A stretch of DNA of 34,909 nucleotides from an uncultured Spirochaetaceae bacterium. GTDB lineage: Bacteria > Spirochaetota > Spirochaetia > Sphaerochaetales > Sphaerochaetaceae. Under the pieces are notes generated by a model, which saw only the letters and a program-made list of their open reading frames with translations, had not been told where the DNA came from and did not search any database. Both the position numbers and the translations under genes were made by a program. Position 1 is the first letter of the stretch, and every line of letters starts with the position of its first letter. Shown here piece after piece: positions 1 through 8,005 of this stretch. The DNA is taken from the NCBI GenBank assembly GCA_944389145.1, contig CALXLH010000007.1:1-34909 (forward strand). Reading direction: 5' to 3'.

Positions 1-228
1 GATGGCAGACTACTCTTCTCCTGCTCGAACAGCTATGCAAACGAGATCCGCAGGGACAAGGATGGCTCATTCCTGACCGGCAAGGATGACAGCAGGAGCC
101 ATGGCCTTGGCATCAGGAACATAAGGAGGGCTGTCGAGAGGCTGGATGGAGATATGGATATATCCACGGAAGGCGGCATCTTCACCGTCAGGACCAGCAT
201 ACCCTTCAGGAAGGAAATGAGGAGATGA
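1..228 (+). CDS. Sensor histidine kinase, C-terminal end (partial, 5' cut off)
   Basis: The frame starting at base 1 is open to the TGA at 226-228 and gives the last 75 residues of a protein that begins outside the window. The segment HGLGIRNIRRAVERLDG fits the G2-box region of GHKL-type kinase ATPase domains, followed by the usual closing strands (IFTVRTSIPF). The HGLGIRNI form is closest to the HATPase_c_5 branch found in AgrC/YpdA-like kinases rather than classical EnvZ-type kinases; that sub-assignment is an inference. The stop overlaps the next start (ATGA), so the downstream membrane protein is translationally coupled and probably co-regulated. The sensor domain and any response regulator must lie upstream of the window. 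Confidence 0.8.
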   Translation, partial: DGRLLFSCSNSYANEIRRDKDGSFLTGKDDSRSHGLGIRNIRRAVERLDGDMDISTEGGIFTVRTSIPFRKEMRR

Positions 229-1439
229 GAAGCGGTATCACGGCAGTCATGATCGCAGCAGGGGCTCTCTTCCTCGCTACGGGGCTCCTGCTCTTCATAT
301 CCCCGCTCTTCTGGAACAGCGGCATCGGGTATGAAGGAACATACATGCTACGGGACTGCGTCAGGGAGGTGATCGGCAAGGGAATCGCGATAGACGATGA
401 CTCCTCCATCGCGTTGGCGCTTATCCTCATATTCCAGGGGATAAGGCTCATGGAGAGGCGGAACAGGAGCATAGGCTCACTGCTCTATTCGTTCTGGCTG
501 CTGATCCCAGCGCTCCTTGCGATCTCGACGCTCGACAGCGCTCCGGGAAGCCTGCCTCGGCTGCTTTCCTCCATCCTCCCTGGAGATCCTCCCGCGCCCC
601 TCTTCCTTTCCATGATCCTCACCATCCTCTTCAGGATGCTGCTATCGATGACAAGGAGCGTGAGCCATGGATACGCGGCAGAAGATGAGAGGAGGAAGGC
701 GCTTCCCGCGCCTCGTACGAAGGCGGAGACACGCCCTGAGCCGCTTGAACTGGAGGTCGTGGATGAGATTCCCGTCATGGCAGAGGCAGTCACTGAAGCC
801 GTGAATCCTGAGAACACGGAGGAAAGCGCCGAGGAAGCAGCATCCTCTTCTATTGATACATCAGAGGCCCTTGCGCTGATGGAGAAGCTTCTTAAGGATG
901 CAGATACCGCCGCGACGTACCAGACCCTTGTCCGTAAGAGGAAGAAGCTTCTGTCACTTCCCGTGGAAAGCCTCTCGAAGGCCACGAACTCGATCAGGGG
1001 CTTCAGGGTATACCGCGAGGAGGACGGATCACTAGGCAACATCGAGGACGAGATGGCCGGGATGATCGTCTATGAGTTCTCCCCATTCACCATCATCGCG
1101 ATGAATAAGAAGGACGCCATCAGGCGCATCGATGTCAGGGATCTCTCCATCCCGGCCTTCAGCATGGAACAGGCCATGGAGCTTGCCAAGGCAGATGTAG
1201 AAGGCTATTCGAAGGGAGGATACGCCTACTCTGCGCTTGAGGGCGAGCTGACGATAGCGGGGAAGAGGCTCAATGTCGAGCGCCGCGACTTCCTCGTTCC
1301 CTGGTATCGCAAGGAACTCTCCTATGATGACCTGATGACGGCTGACAAGCTCTTTGCCTGGGACTTCCGCCTCAAGTACGGGCTTGAACGGGGCCTCACG
1401 CCATACCTAACGCCTAGACTGGGAAAAGACGAGTCCTGA
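225..1439 (+). CDS. Hypothetical membrane protein coupled to histidine kinase
   Basis: I do not recognise a family for this 404-residue protein. The N-terminal third is hydrophobic with three to four likely membrane segments (about residues 6-27, 61-75, 84-102 and 124-141). A low-complexity acidic linker rich in Glu and Ala follows (about 150-215). The C-terminal 190 residues are soluble and mixed alpha/beta, starting with a charged helix (KLLKDADTAATYQTLVRKR). The layout suggests a membrane anchor with a cytoplasmic domain. Its start overlaps the histidine-kinase stop, with an AAGGA ribosome-binding sequence inside the kinase gene, so the two are very likely made together; the protein could be an accessory factor or an output of that signalling pair. 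Its 3' end overlaps the convergent DMT transporter gene by 33 bases. Confidence 0.8.
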   Translation: MRSGITAVMIAAGALFLATGLLLFISPLFWNSGIGYEGTYMLRDCVREVIGKGIAIDDDSSIALALILIFQGIRLMERRNRSIGSLLYSFWLLIPALLAISTLDSAPGSLPRLLSSILPGDPPAPLFLSMILTILFRMLLSMTRSVSHGYAAEDERRKALPAPRTKAETRPEPLELEVVDEIPVMAEAVTEAVNPENTEESAEEAASSSIDTSEALALMEKLLKDADTAATYQTLVRKRKKLLSLPVESLSKATNSIRGFRVYREEDGSLGNIEDEMAGMIVYEFSPFTIIAMNKKDAIRRIDVRDLSIPAFSMEQAMELAKADVEGYSKGGYAYSALEGELTIAGKRLNVERRDFLVPWYRKELSYDDLMTADKLFAWDFRLKYGLERGLTPYLTPRLGKDES

Positions 1440-2267
1440 GAGCGTCAGCAGCACTCCTATGACCGCAAGCCCTGTCATGCGTTCGCCAAGCACCATGGCT
1501 GAGGCGACCAGCGTGACTACAGGAGTCAGATACAGGTAGATGCTTGTAGATACCGGTCCGATGATCCCCACAGCGCTGTTCCAGGTCACGAAGCAGAGCG
1601 CAGAGGCACAGAATCCCAGATAGAGAAGATTCAGCAGCATCAAAGGAGACAGGATATCCTCAGGCGAGACAGAGAACCCCGCCATGGCCACTGCCGGAAC
1701 CATGAATATGATGCCATAGAGGAATATCCTCCGCGTGGTAAGGAGGATGCTATAGCCATAGCCAGCGATCTTCCGCGTCAAGATGGAGTATATAGCCCAT
1801 ATGACAGCGGCGAGGAAGGCCAGCCCGTCACCGGCAAGGCCGGTTCCAACAGAAAGGCCGGAGACGCTCAGCAGCACTATCCCGATGAGTGCGGCGGCAA
1901 AGCCAAGCATGAAGCGCAGCGTTATGCCATCCCTTGATAAGAGGGCGACGAAGAACGGAGCGACGGCTATTATCACGCCGACATTCGATGCCGTGGTATA
2001 CGTCAGCGCGATATTCTCCAGCAGATAGTACAGCGTGATGCCTGAAAGACCGGCAAGGGCGAATATCCCCTCCTCCTTCCATGACCGCGTATGCAGCATA
2101 TGCGGACAGGCGATAAAGAGTGCCGCATAGCCAAGGATGAAGCGGATAAGCAGTATCTCTACCGGGGAGAGAGAGCGCAGCAGCACCTTCGTCGAAATGA
2201 AGGTCGTACCCCATACTATTATCGTGAAGAGGGCCGCGGCATGGCCCTTGATGATCCTATCGTCCAC
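1407..2267 (-). CDS. DMT-family (EamA) membrane transporter
   Basis: This 286-residue protein is almost entirely hydrophobic, with about ten predicted membrane segments arranged as two similar halves, the pattern of EamA-domain drug/metabolite transporters. Family markers include IIVWGTTFISTKVLLRSLSP at the start of repeat 1 and FLAAVIWAIYSILTRKI at the start of repeat 2; repeat 2 also carries the late motif STSIYLYLTPVVTLVASAMVLGE. Members export amino acids, nucleosides or metabolites, and the substrate cannot be told from sequence. The start is GTG at 2267, since no in-frame ATG lies near it, and the ribosome-binding site is weak. A MATE exporter lies upstream on the same strand with a 53-base gap, so the two may be co-transcribed. 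Confidence 0.88.
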   Translation of the reverse strand: MDDRIIKGHAAALFTIIVWGTTFISTKVLLRSLSPVEILLIRFILGYAALFIACPHMLHTRSWKEEGIFALAGLSGITLYYLLENIALTYTTASNVGVIIAVAPFFVALLSRDGITLRFMLGFAAALIGIVLLSVSGLSVGTGLAGDGLAFLAAVIWAIYSILTRKIAGYGYSILLTTRRIFLYGIIFMVPAVAMAGFSVSPEDILSPLMLLNLLYLGFCASALCFVTWNSAVGIIGPVSTSIYLYLTPVVTLVASAMVLGERMTGLAVIGVLLTLSGLVFSQSRR

Positions 2268-2320
2268 CGCTACATATTAGCCTGTCGGACTGCATTGAGG
2301 AAGACAGGGACATGAACGTC

Positions 2321-3658
2321 TCAGCCCTGTGATCTCCTGAGGCGCCGCATCATGACGGCATAGACGGGAATCACTATCGCATCGGCCCCTATCCAGGCAA
2401 GCGGTGAGGAGAAGACGATACCCATATAGCCGAAGAGCGCGCCAAGCAGGATCGATGCGGAACAGCGGGCAACGAGTTCCACGATGCAGGCGGCAAATGG
2501 CGCCCAGGAGTTTCCCATCGACTGCACGCTCGTGCGATACACGCATAACAGGCCAAGCACAGGATAGAACGGCAGGGTCACGGTGAAGAAATCCCTTGCA
2601 TAACCGAACACCTCCGGAGATGGCGAGGAGACGAACATAGGCACGATGAAGGGCTCCACGATAAGTATGATCATGATCATCAGGAAGTCCGTTAGTTCGG
2701 TTATCAGGAGACCGCTCCACACGCCATTCCTTATCCTCTCGATATCCCTGGCACCATAGTTCTGCGCGACGTATGCAGCTATGGCGGTTATGAAGGCATT
2801 GTTCACCAATACGGATAGCTGGTCGACCTTCGTCGCTGCGGTATAGCCTGCGATGGCGATGGTTCCAAGGCTGTTGACGGAGGCCTGCATCACAAGCTGA
2901 CCTATGCACATCACGGACATCTGGAAGCCCATCACGAAGCCAAGCCTGAGATTCCTGATGATATTGCTTCCATCCGGCTTCCAGTCATCCAGCGAAAGAT
3001 GAAGAAGATCATACTTCCTCACCGCCGAAATGATCGAAAGCACCCCAGCGATAAGCTGTGACAGCACCGTCGCCGCGGCAGCTCCTCCCACGCCCCAGCC
3101 GAAGGGCACTATGAATACTATATCAAGAACGATGTTCAGCAATGACGAGAACACCAGATACACAAGAGGCGTGCGGCTGTCCCCAAGGGCCCTGAGCATG
3201 TTCGAGATGAGGTTATACAGGATAGTAGCCCCCGTGCCAGCGAGCATCACGAAGAGATAGGCGGAAGCATCATCGGAAATCTCTGAAGGAACATCCATTA
3301 AGGCGATGATCCATGGCGTCATGATGCAGGTAACGAGGGTCAGCACGATCGAGAACGCGAGGGAGATGTACACGCTTGAGGCGATGCTCTTCCGGGCCTC
3401 ATGCTCATCATGGCTCCCTATATTCTGCGCGAGTATTATGGAAAAGCCGTTAGTCAGCCCCTGTATGAAGCAGAGTATGAAGTAGACGAAGACCGTCGTC
3501 GCCCCCACGGCGGCAAGCGCCCCCTCTCCTATCGTCTGGCCGACTATTACGGTGTCGGCAAGGGTATAGAAGAGCTGGAACAGATTGCCTCCGATCACAG
3601 GAAGCGAGAAGCGAAGCAGCACGGAAAACGGATTTCCCTTAGTCAGATCGATTGCCAT
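2321..3658 (-). CDS. MATE-family efflux transporter
   Basis: A 445-residue protein of typical MATE length with twelve likely membrane helices in two homologous halves. Diagnostic segments are the N-terminal MAIDLTKGNPFSVLLRFSLP, the TM1-2 stretch FYTLADTVIVGQTIGEGALA and GFSIILAQNIGSHDEHEARK. The second-half equivalents are GTIAIAGYTAATKVDQLS and AAYVAQNYGARDIERIRNGV. MATE proteins exchange cationic drugs or metabolites for Na+ or H+ across the inner membrane, and the NorM/DinF-like branch is common in anaerobes. It is divergent from the LacI-controlled operon. The intervening 275 bases carry LacI-type palindromes, so its promoter could be affected by that repressor, although nothing ties its function to the sugar operon. 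Confidence 0.93.
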   Translation of the reverse strand: MAIDLTKGNPFSVLLRFSLPVIGGNLFQLFYTLADTVIVGQTIGEGALAAVGATTVFVYFILCFIQGLTNGFSIILAQNIGSHDEHEARKSIASSVYISLAFSIVLTLVTCIMTPWIIALMDVPSEISDDASAYLFVMLAGTGATILYNLISNMLRALGDSRTPLVYLVFSSLLNIVLDIVFIVPFGWGVGGAAAATVLSQLIAGVLSIISAVRKYDLLHLSLDDWKPDGSNIIRNLRLGFVMGFQMSVMCIGQLVMQASVNSLGTIAIAGYTAATKVDQLSVLVNNAFITAIAAYVAQNYGARDIERIRNGVWSGLLITELTDFLMIMIILIVEPFIVPMFVSSPSPEVFGYARDFFTVTLPFYPVLGLLCVYRTSVQSMGNSWAPFAACIVELVARCSASILLGALFGYMGIVFSSPLAWIGADAIVIPVYAVMMRRLRRSQG

Positions 3659-3842
3659 ATAACCCCATCATGGCCACGCCATGCGTGCGCATTATGCTCC
3701 TAACGCCCGCAAGATTCCAGAGCCTCAGGCATCTTCATGAGAAATATAGGAAGATGCCTCCACCGCTAATATCCAGCAGGCCGCAAATCAGAGATAAATG
3801 CATCTGATCGACTCTGAGAATGGAGGATCGTGTCGGCTGTTG

Positions 3843-3856
3843 GATTAACGTTAATC
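3843..3856. promoter_or_regulatory. LacI-type operator O1 (perfect palindrome)
   Basis: GATTAACGTTAATC is a perfect 14-base palindrome with the central CG typical of LacI/PurR-family operators. It lies 78 bases before the LacI-family start codon and just upstream of a TATATT at 3858-3863 that could serve as a -10 element. The likely binder is the adjacent LacI-family protein. Confidence 0.7.
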
Positions 3857-3918
3857 TTATATTTTGCGAAGAAATACATGGATTTACCCCTGTTTTTGGT
3901 TGCATATAGGGAAATCAG

Positions 3919-3932
3919 TGTTAACATTAATC
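3919..3932. promoter_or_regulatory. LacI-type operator O2 overlapping the regulator's leader
   Basis: TGTTAACATTAATC matches the upstream perfect palindrome at 11 of 14 positions and ends two bases before the ATG of the LacI-family gene. It sits where a ribosome-binding site would be expected and no good Shine-Dalgarno is visible there. Two copies 76 bases apart fit autorepression with looping across the operon promoter. Confidence 0.6.
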
Positions 3933-3933
3933 C

Positions 3934-4953
3934 ATGAGAGCCACTTTGAAGACCATTGCAGAGGCAACCGGCTTCTCGATCAACACGGTATCGAGGGTTC
4001 TCCGTAATGATGGCCGCATCAGCCAGGAAACAAGCCAGATCATACGACGTAAGGCCGATGAGCTGGGATACATCCCAGACGCCATCGCATCAAGCATGCG
4101 CAACCCCAGGACAAGGACGATAGGCGTCGTCAGCGCGGATCTTTCCAACCCCTTCTTCAGCGAGGTCATAAGGGGTATCGAGGAGAGGGCCCAGGAGACG
4201 GGATACCAGATGCTCATAGGCAACACGGAGGAGGATGCAGAGCGGGAGGAACATCTGATACGCCTCTTCCTGTCTCGCAAGGTCGACGGCCTGATCATCA
4301 TGCCCTCCTACGGCAAGGACAGGAGACAGCTCGAGCTATATGCGTCCCTGCCCGTGCCGTTCATATTCGCCGGAAGGTACATAGAAGGGCTCGAAAGCCA
4401 TAGCGTACTCCATAGTGATATCGAGGGAGAGCAGAGCGTATTCGACTACCTCTTATCCCGCGGCCACAGCCATATACTCTACCTCTCAGGGCCTGAATGT
4501 ATCAGCAATACCCATGACAGGGACAAGGGCATGATGGAGGCGTATGAGAGCCGCTCGCTCATCCCTGACCAGAAATACATCTTCCACCTTCCCGGGCATC
4601 CTGAGGACGGATACCAGGCGGTCAATTCCGCGATAAACCTGAGCATGGAGTTCACTGCGGTCGCCTGCTTCAATGATATCGTCGCGATGGGCGTACTCAA
4701 GAGCCTAGCGGAGAACGACCTCTCCGTTCCTCATGATATCGAGGTGATCGGCTATGACAACCTGATGTTCTCGCAGTTCATGCAGCCATCGCTCTCCACC
4801 GTGGATGTCCCGAAGCACCGCCTCGGCTATGTCGCGATGGAACTGCTTGAGAAGCATATGGATAATCCATCAATGGAATACAAGACGGAGAATCTTCCCG
4901 CAAGGCTGCTGTTCAGGGACAGCACTGCAGGAGAAAGGATAAGACAATCATAG
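3934..4953 (+). CDS. LacI-family transcriptional regulator
   Basis: A 339-residue protein of standard LacI/GalR size. Residues 3-22 (ATLKTIAEATGFSINTVSRV) are the helix-turn-helix, followed by a hinge ending near ASSMRNPRTRTIGVVSADLS. The rest is a periplasmic-binding-like effector domain that includes GLIIMPSYG, DIVAMGVLKSLAENDLSVPHDIEVIGYDNL and the LSTVDVPKHRLGYVAMELL tail. It should repress the sugar operon that begins 16 bases downstream of its stop, with the incoming sugar or a derivative as inducer. The start is fixed by the family's conserved N-terminus rather than by a ribosome-binding site, which is poor. Two palindromes upstream indicate autoregulation of the whole operon. Confidence 0.93.
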   Translation: MRATLKTIAEATGFSINTVSRVLRNDGRISQETSQIIRRKADELGYIPDAIASSMRNPRTRTIGVVSADLSNPFFSEVIRGIEERAQETGYQMLIGNTEEDAEREEHLIRLFLSRKVDGLIIMPSYGKDRRQLELYASLPVPFIFAGRYIEGLESHSVLHSDIEGEQSVFDYLLSRGHSHILYLSGPECISNTHDRDKGMMEAYESRSLIPDQKYIFHLPGHPEDGYQAVNSAINLSMEFTAVACFNDIVAMGVLKSLAENDLSVPHDIEVIGYDNLMFSQFMQPSLSTVDVPKHRLGYVAMELLEKHMDNPSMEYKTENLPARLLFRDSTAGERIRQS

Positions 4954-4969
4954 GAAAGGAGGAAATACT

Positions 4970-6235
4970 ATGAGGAAGAGGCTTATCGCCATCATAGCGC
5001 TTGTCGTGGCAGGCGCAATGCTTTTCGCGTCCGCGGCTCCGGAGAAGAGCGCAGGAAAGGAAGGGCCGATCGAGCTGAAGTTCTGGTCCCTATTCACAGG
5101 AGGGGATGGGGAGTTCTTCAATGCGATGATCGATGAGTTCAATGCATCGCAGGATGAGATCCATATGACCAATGACATGGTCAGGTTCGATGACTACTAC
5201 ACGAGGCTCACGACAGCCCTGGCTGCCGGAACGGCACCTGACGTCATCGTCCTCCATCAGGCAAGGCTTATAAACTATGTGCCATCTGGGGTCCTCCTTC
5301 CGCTTGACGACTACGTCTCAGAGGAGATGCTCTCAGACTTCCAGACAGCCCCGCTTGAGGCCTGCCGCATGGACGGGAATCTCTACGCGATCCCATTCGA
5401 TGTCCACCCGATCGTGATGTACAGCAACAAGGCGCTGCTTGACGCGGCAGGAGTGACTGAGATCCCAGAGACTGCGGAGGAGTTCCTTGCAGCGGCGAAG
5501 GCCGTCAAGGAAGCTACCGGCGAGTGGGGCTCGCTGATCGATAACACGACAGGAACCTACAAGGCATATACCCTTACCCGTCTGTTCGTATCGCTGGTCA
5601 ACCAGCAGGGTGGTTCGATGCTCACCGAGGACCTGAGCGCAGCGGCCTTCAATAATGAGTATGGCTACAACGCCCTCGTAGGCCTGCAGATGCTCGTGAA
5701 TGAGGCTGGGGTGAATCCCAACGAGCTCGACTATGATGCGGCGATGAATATGTTCAAGCTCGGAGAGGGTGCGTTCTACTTCAATGGCGTATGGGCTACC
5801 GGAACCCTTGAGCAGACAGACGGCCTTGAGTTCGTGGCCAGCCCGCTCCCGCCATTCATGGGCAAGAGCGCGGCATGGACTGATTCCCATACCTTCGCGA
5901 TTCCTGTGCAGAAGAACCAAGATCCAGTGAAGGTCGAGGCAGCGATCAAGTTCATCGACTGGATGACGGAGAACGCGCATCTATGGGCCAAGGCCGGAAA
6001 CATCCCGACCAGGACCAGCGTCCTTGAAGGAGAGGAATTCAACGCGCTTCCGTACAGGGCGGACTATGCTGCGGCTGTCTCCTCTGTCATCGCCAATCCG
6101 CCGACAGCGGCCTGGGGAGAGATCTATGAGACACTCAGCGATCTGCTGGAGAGCGCAGTGACGCACAACGAGGATCCGCAGACGGCACTCGATGGCATGG
6201 AGGCTACCGTAAACGAGATCATCAGCCATTACTGA
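4970..6235 (+). CDS. Sugar ABC transporter substrate-binding protein (CUT1 type)
   Basis: A 421-residue family 1 extracellular solute-binding protein. It has a basic N-terminus and hydrophobic signal segment (residues 2-24), cleaved probably after the Ala-rich stretch near 24; there is no lipobox cysteine, so it would be a soluble periplasmic protein. Mature-domain hallmarks are ELKFWSLFTGGDGEFFNAMI at the N-terminus, LAAGTAPDVIVLHQARL, YAIPFDVHPIVMYSNKALL and the C-terminal KVEAAIKFIDWMTEN. It captures an oligosaccharide or glycoside for the two permeases that follow. A strong AGGAAAGGAGG ribosome-binding site sits in the 16-base gap after the LacI-type gene, so it is in the same operon. Confidence 0.93.
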   Translation: MRKRLIAIIALVVAGAMLFASAAPEKSAGKEGPIELKFWSLFTGGDGEFFNAMIDEFNASQDEIHMTNDMVRFDDYYTRLTTALAAGTAPDVIVLHQARLINYVPSGVLLPLDDYVSEEMLSDFQTAPLEACRMDGNLYAIPFDVHPIVMYSNKALLDAAGVTEIPETAEEFLAAAKAVKEATGEWGSLIDNTTGTYKAYTLTRLFVSLVNQQGGSMLTEDLSAAAFNNEYGYNALVGLQMLVNEAGVNPNELDYDAAMNMFKLGEGAFYFNGVWATGTLEQTDGLEFVASPLPPFMGKSAAWTDSHTFAIPVQKNQDPVKVEAAIKFIDWMTENAHLWAKAGNIPTRTSVLEGEEFNALPYRADYAAAVSSVIANPPTAAWGEIYETLSDLLESAVTHNEDPQTALDGMEATVNEIISHY

Positions 6236-6243
6236 TAGCTCAT

Positions 6244-6291
6244 GCTCCCCTTCGGGGGAGCGATGTCCAGGGGTTCCCACGGGGACTCCTG
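6244..6291 (+). other. Tandem stem-loops between binding-protein and permease genes
   Basis: Two GC-rich hairpins fill the 74-base gap. The first has GCTCCCC (6244-6250) and GGGGAGC (6255-6261) around a TTCG loop. The second has a TCCAGG stem start (6266-6271) closing with CCTGGA (about 6288-6293) and internal CCC/GGG pairing. There is no T-run, so they are probably not full terminators. Structures in this position often protect the upstream binding-protein mRNA and lower permease expression. Confidence 0.6.
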
Positions 6292-6309
6292 GAGATCGGA
6301 GGGAAAGCA

Positions 6310-7182
6310 ATGGCAATACCTGGCAACAAGGACATTAGGGATGGAATACTCTTCTCCCTCCCATTCATGATAGTCTTCGCGCTCTTCATGATCTATCCGC
6401 TGATATTCGGCCTGTACATCAGCTTCTTCAAATGGGATATCCTCGGTACGCCCTCATTCCTGGGACTGCAGAACTACGCGGACCTCCTGGCTGACGAGAA
6501 GTTCTGGTCATCGCTATGGCATACGGTGCAGTTCGTGCTGATGACGACTCCCGTGCTTCTCGTGCTAGGCTTCCTGATGGCACTGCTTGTCACCAGCAAG
6601 TCACCGCTGAGGGGCATCATGGAGACATGCTTCTTCGTCCCTTACATCTTCTCCATGACCGTCGTGGCGACGCTCTGGGCCTGGATCATGCAGAAGGACT
6701 TTGGAATCATCAACCAGGTACTGAATATCCTCGGGCGCGACGGCGTGAGCTGGCTCACATCGGAGAAGAACGCGATGTGGTCGATCTCCGTAGCCACATA
6801 CTGGTGGACGGCGGGATTCAACATGGTACTCTTCACCGCTGGCATCAAGCAGATATCAAAGGAGATATACGAAAGCGCCACAGTTGACGGTGCAGGAATG
6901 CTCCAGCAGGTCATCCATATCACGATACCGCTGCTCAAGCCCACCACGATACTCTGCCTGATACTGCAGATAATCGCCTCATTCAACGTCTTCGGGCAGG
7001 TATATGTCATGACCGGAGGAGGACCTGCAGGCTCGACCAGGGTCCTCGTGCAGTACATCTATGAGACGGGATTCAACTACTTCAGGATGGGATACAGCGC
7101 GGCGATGAGCTACGTGCTATTCGTCATCATCATGGCTGTATCGGTGCTGCAGTACGTATTCCTGGGAAGGAGGGAAGACTGA
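6310..7182 (+). CDS. Carbohydrate ABC transporter permease, MalF/UgpA type
   Basis: A 290-residue inner-membrane protein with six likely helices, the usual size of short MalF-type permeases. The N-terminal helix GILFSLPFMIVFALFMIYPL and the NYADLL segment before the core are typical. The cytoplasmic EAA loop that docks the ATPase is EIYESATVDGAGMLQQVIHI, followed by TIPLLKP. The motif VMTGGGPAGSTRVLVQYIYE is characteristic of the CUT1 MalF branch. A GGAGGG ribosome-binding site lies shortly before the ATG. Its stop and the next start share TGATG, so the two permease subunits are translationally coupled and form the channel heterodimer. Confidence 0.94.
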   Translation: MAIPGNKDIRDGILFSLPFMIVFALFMIYPLIFGLYISFFKWDILGTPSFLGLQNYADLLADEKFWSSLWHTVQFVLMTTPVLLVLGFLMALLVTSKSPLRGIMETCFFVPYIFSMTVVATLWAWIMQKDFGIINQVLNILGRDGVSWLTSEKNAMWSISVATYWWTAGFNMVLFTAGIKQISKEIYESATVDGAGMLQQVIHITIPLLKPTTILCLILQIIASFNVFGQVYVMTGGGPAGSTRVLVQYIYETGFNYFRMGYSAAMSYVLFVIIMAVSVLQYVFLGRRED

Positions 7183-8003
7183 TGAGGAACATGAAGAGAG
7201 AAGTCATCTTCCGCATCCTTGAGGTGCTTATCATAGCTATCTGGATCTTCCCGCTTGCCTGGATGGTCATAACCTCGCTCAAGTTCGAGAACGAGGTGGT
7301 CACTAGGTCGTTCACCTTCCTCCCGCAGAATCCCACGCTGCATAACTATCAGGAGGCATTCGGCTCGACCTACATACTCCAGTGGCTCCTCAACTCGCTC
7401 ATCATAAGCGCGGTAACGATGGCTGGGACATTCGTGCTTGATGCTCCGATAGCCTACGCGTTCGCCAAGATCCGCTTCCCCGGCAGGAACATCCTCTTCT
7501 GGATCGTAATGGCGGGCATGATGGTACCGTTCCAGGTGCTTATCGTACCGCTATACCTGCAGTTCAACTCCTATGGGATAATCAACACGCTTACCGCGGC
7601 AATACTCCCACGGCTTGCCATGCCGATAGGGATATTCATCCTCAGGCAGTTCTATGAGGGTATTCCCGACGCGCTTGAGGAGGCGGCCTTCATCGATGGA
7701 GCAGGACGCCTCAGGACATTCGTCCAGATCATAATGCCGCTGGGGAAGGCTGCCGCGACGACGGTCATCATACTCGCGTTCATCAACGCCTGGAACGACT
7801 TTCTCTGGCCCCTGATAGCCATAAGCGATTCAGTGAATTACACGATAACGGTAGGAATAGCCAATTTCCAAGGCACGCATGGAACGGAATATGCGATGAT
7901 AATGGCCGGAGCGGTTATCGCATCGCTGCCAGAGCTGGTATTCTTCCTTATATTCAGAAGAAAGATCATCGATGGCATCGCCATGACTGGCATAAAGGGG
8001 TGA
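7182..8003 (+). CDS. Carbohydrate ABC transporter permease, MalG/UgpE type
   Basis: A 273-residue MalG-type permease with six likely membrane helices. It begins with a short basic tail and the helix FRILEVLIIAIWIFPLAWMV, followed by the TSLKFENEV motif found in nearly all CUT1 second permeases. The EAA loop reads DALEEAAFIDGAGRLRTFVQ and then IIMPLGK. Late motifs AFINAWNDFLWPLIAI and QGTHGTEYAMIMAG are also standard. The start overlaps the previous gene's stop by one base. It pairs with the MalF-type subunit. No ATPase gene follows, so energy must come from a shared MsmK/UgpC-type ATPase encoded elsewhere. Confidence 0.94.
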   Translation: MRNMKREVIFRILEVLIIAIWIFPLAWMVITSLKFENEVVTRSFTFLPQNPTLHNYQEAFGSTYILQWLLNSLIISAVTMAGTFVLDAPIAYAFAKIRFPGRNILFWIVMAGMMVPFQVLIVPLYLQFNSYGIINTLTAAILPRLAMPIGIFILRQFYEGIPDALEEAAFIDGAGRLRTFVQIIMPLGKAAATTVIILAFINAWNDFLWPLIAISDSVNYTITVGIANFQGTHGTEYAMIMAGAVIASLPELVFFLIFRRKIIDGIAMTGIKG

Positions 8004-8005
8004 GG

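Noticed and set aside
485-1042. Minus-strand open frame of 185 codons within the 404-residue membrane-protein gene
   Set aside because: The product is Ser/Arg-rich with no domain. The plus-strand gene is translationally coupled to the kinase and is the better choice.
2277-2909. Minus-strand open frame of 210 codons in another frame within the MATE gene
   Set aside because: Arg/Cys/His-rich shadow frame; the MATE reading is supported by duplicated family motifs.
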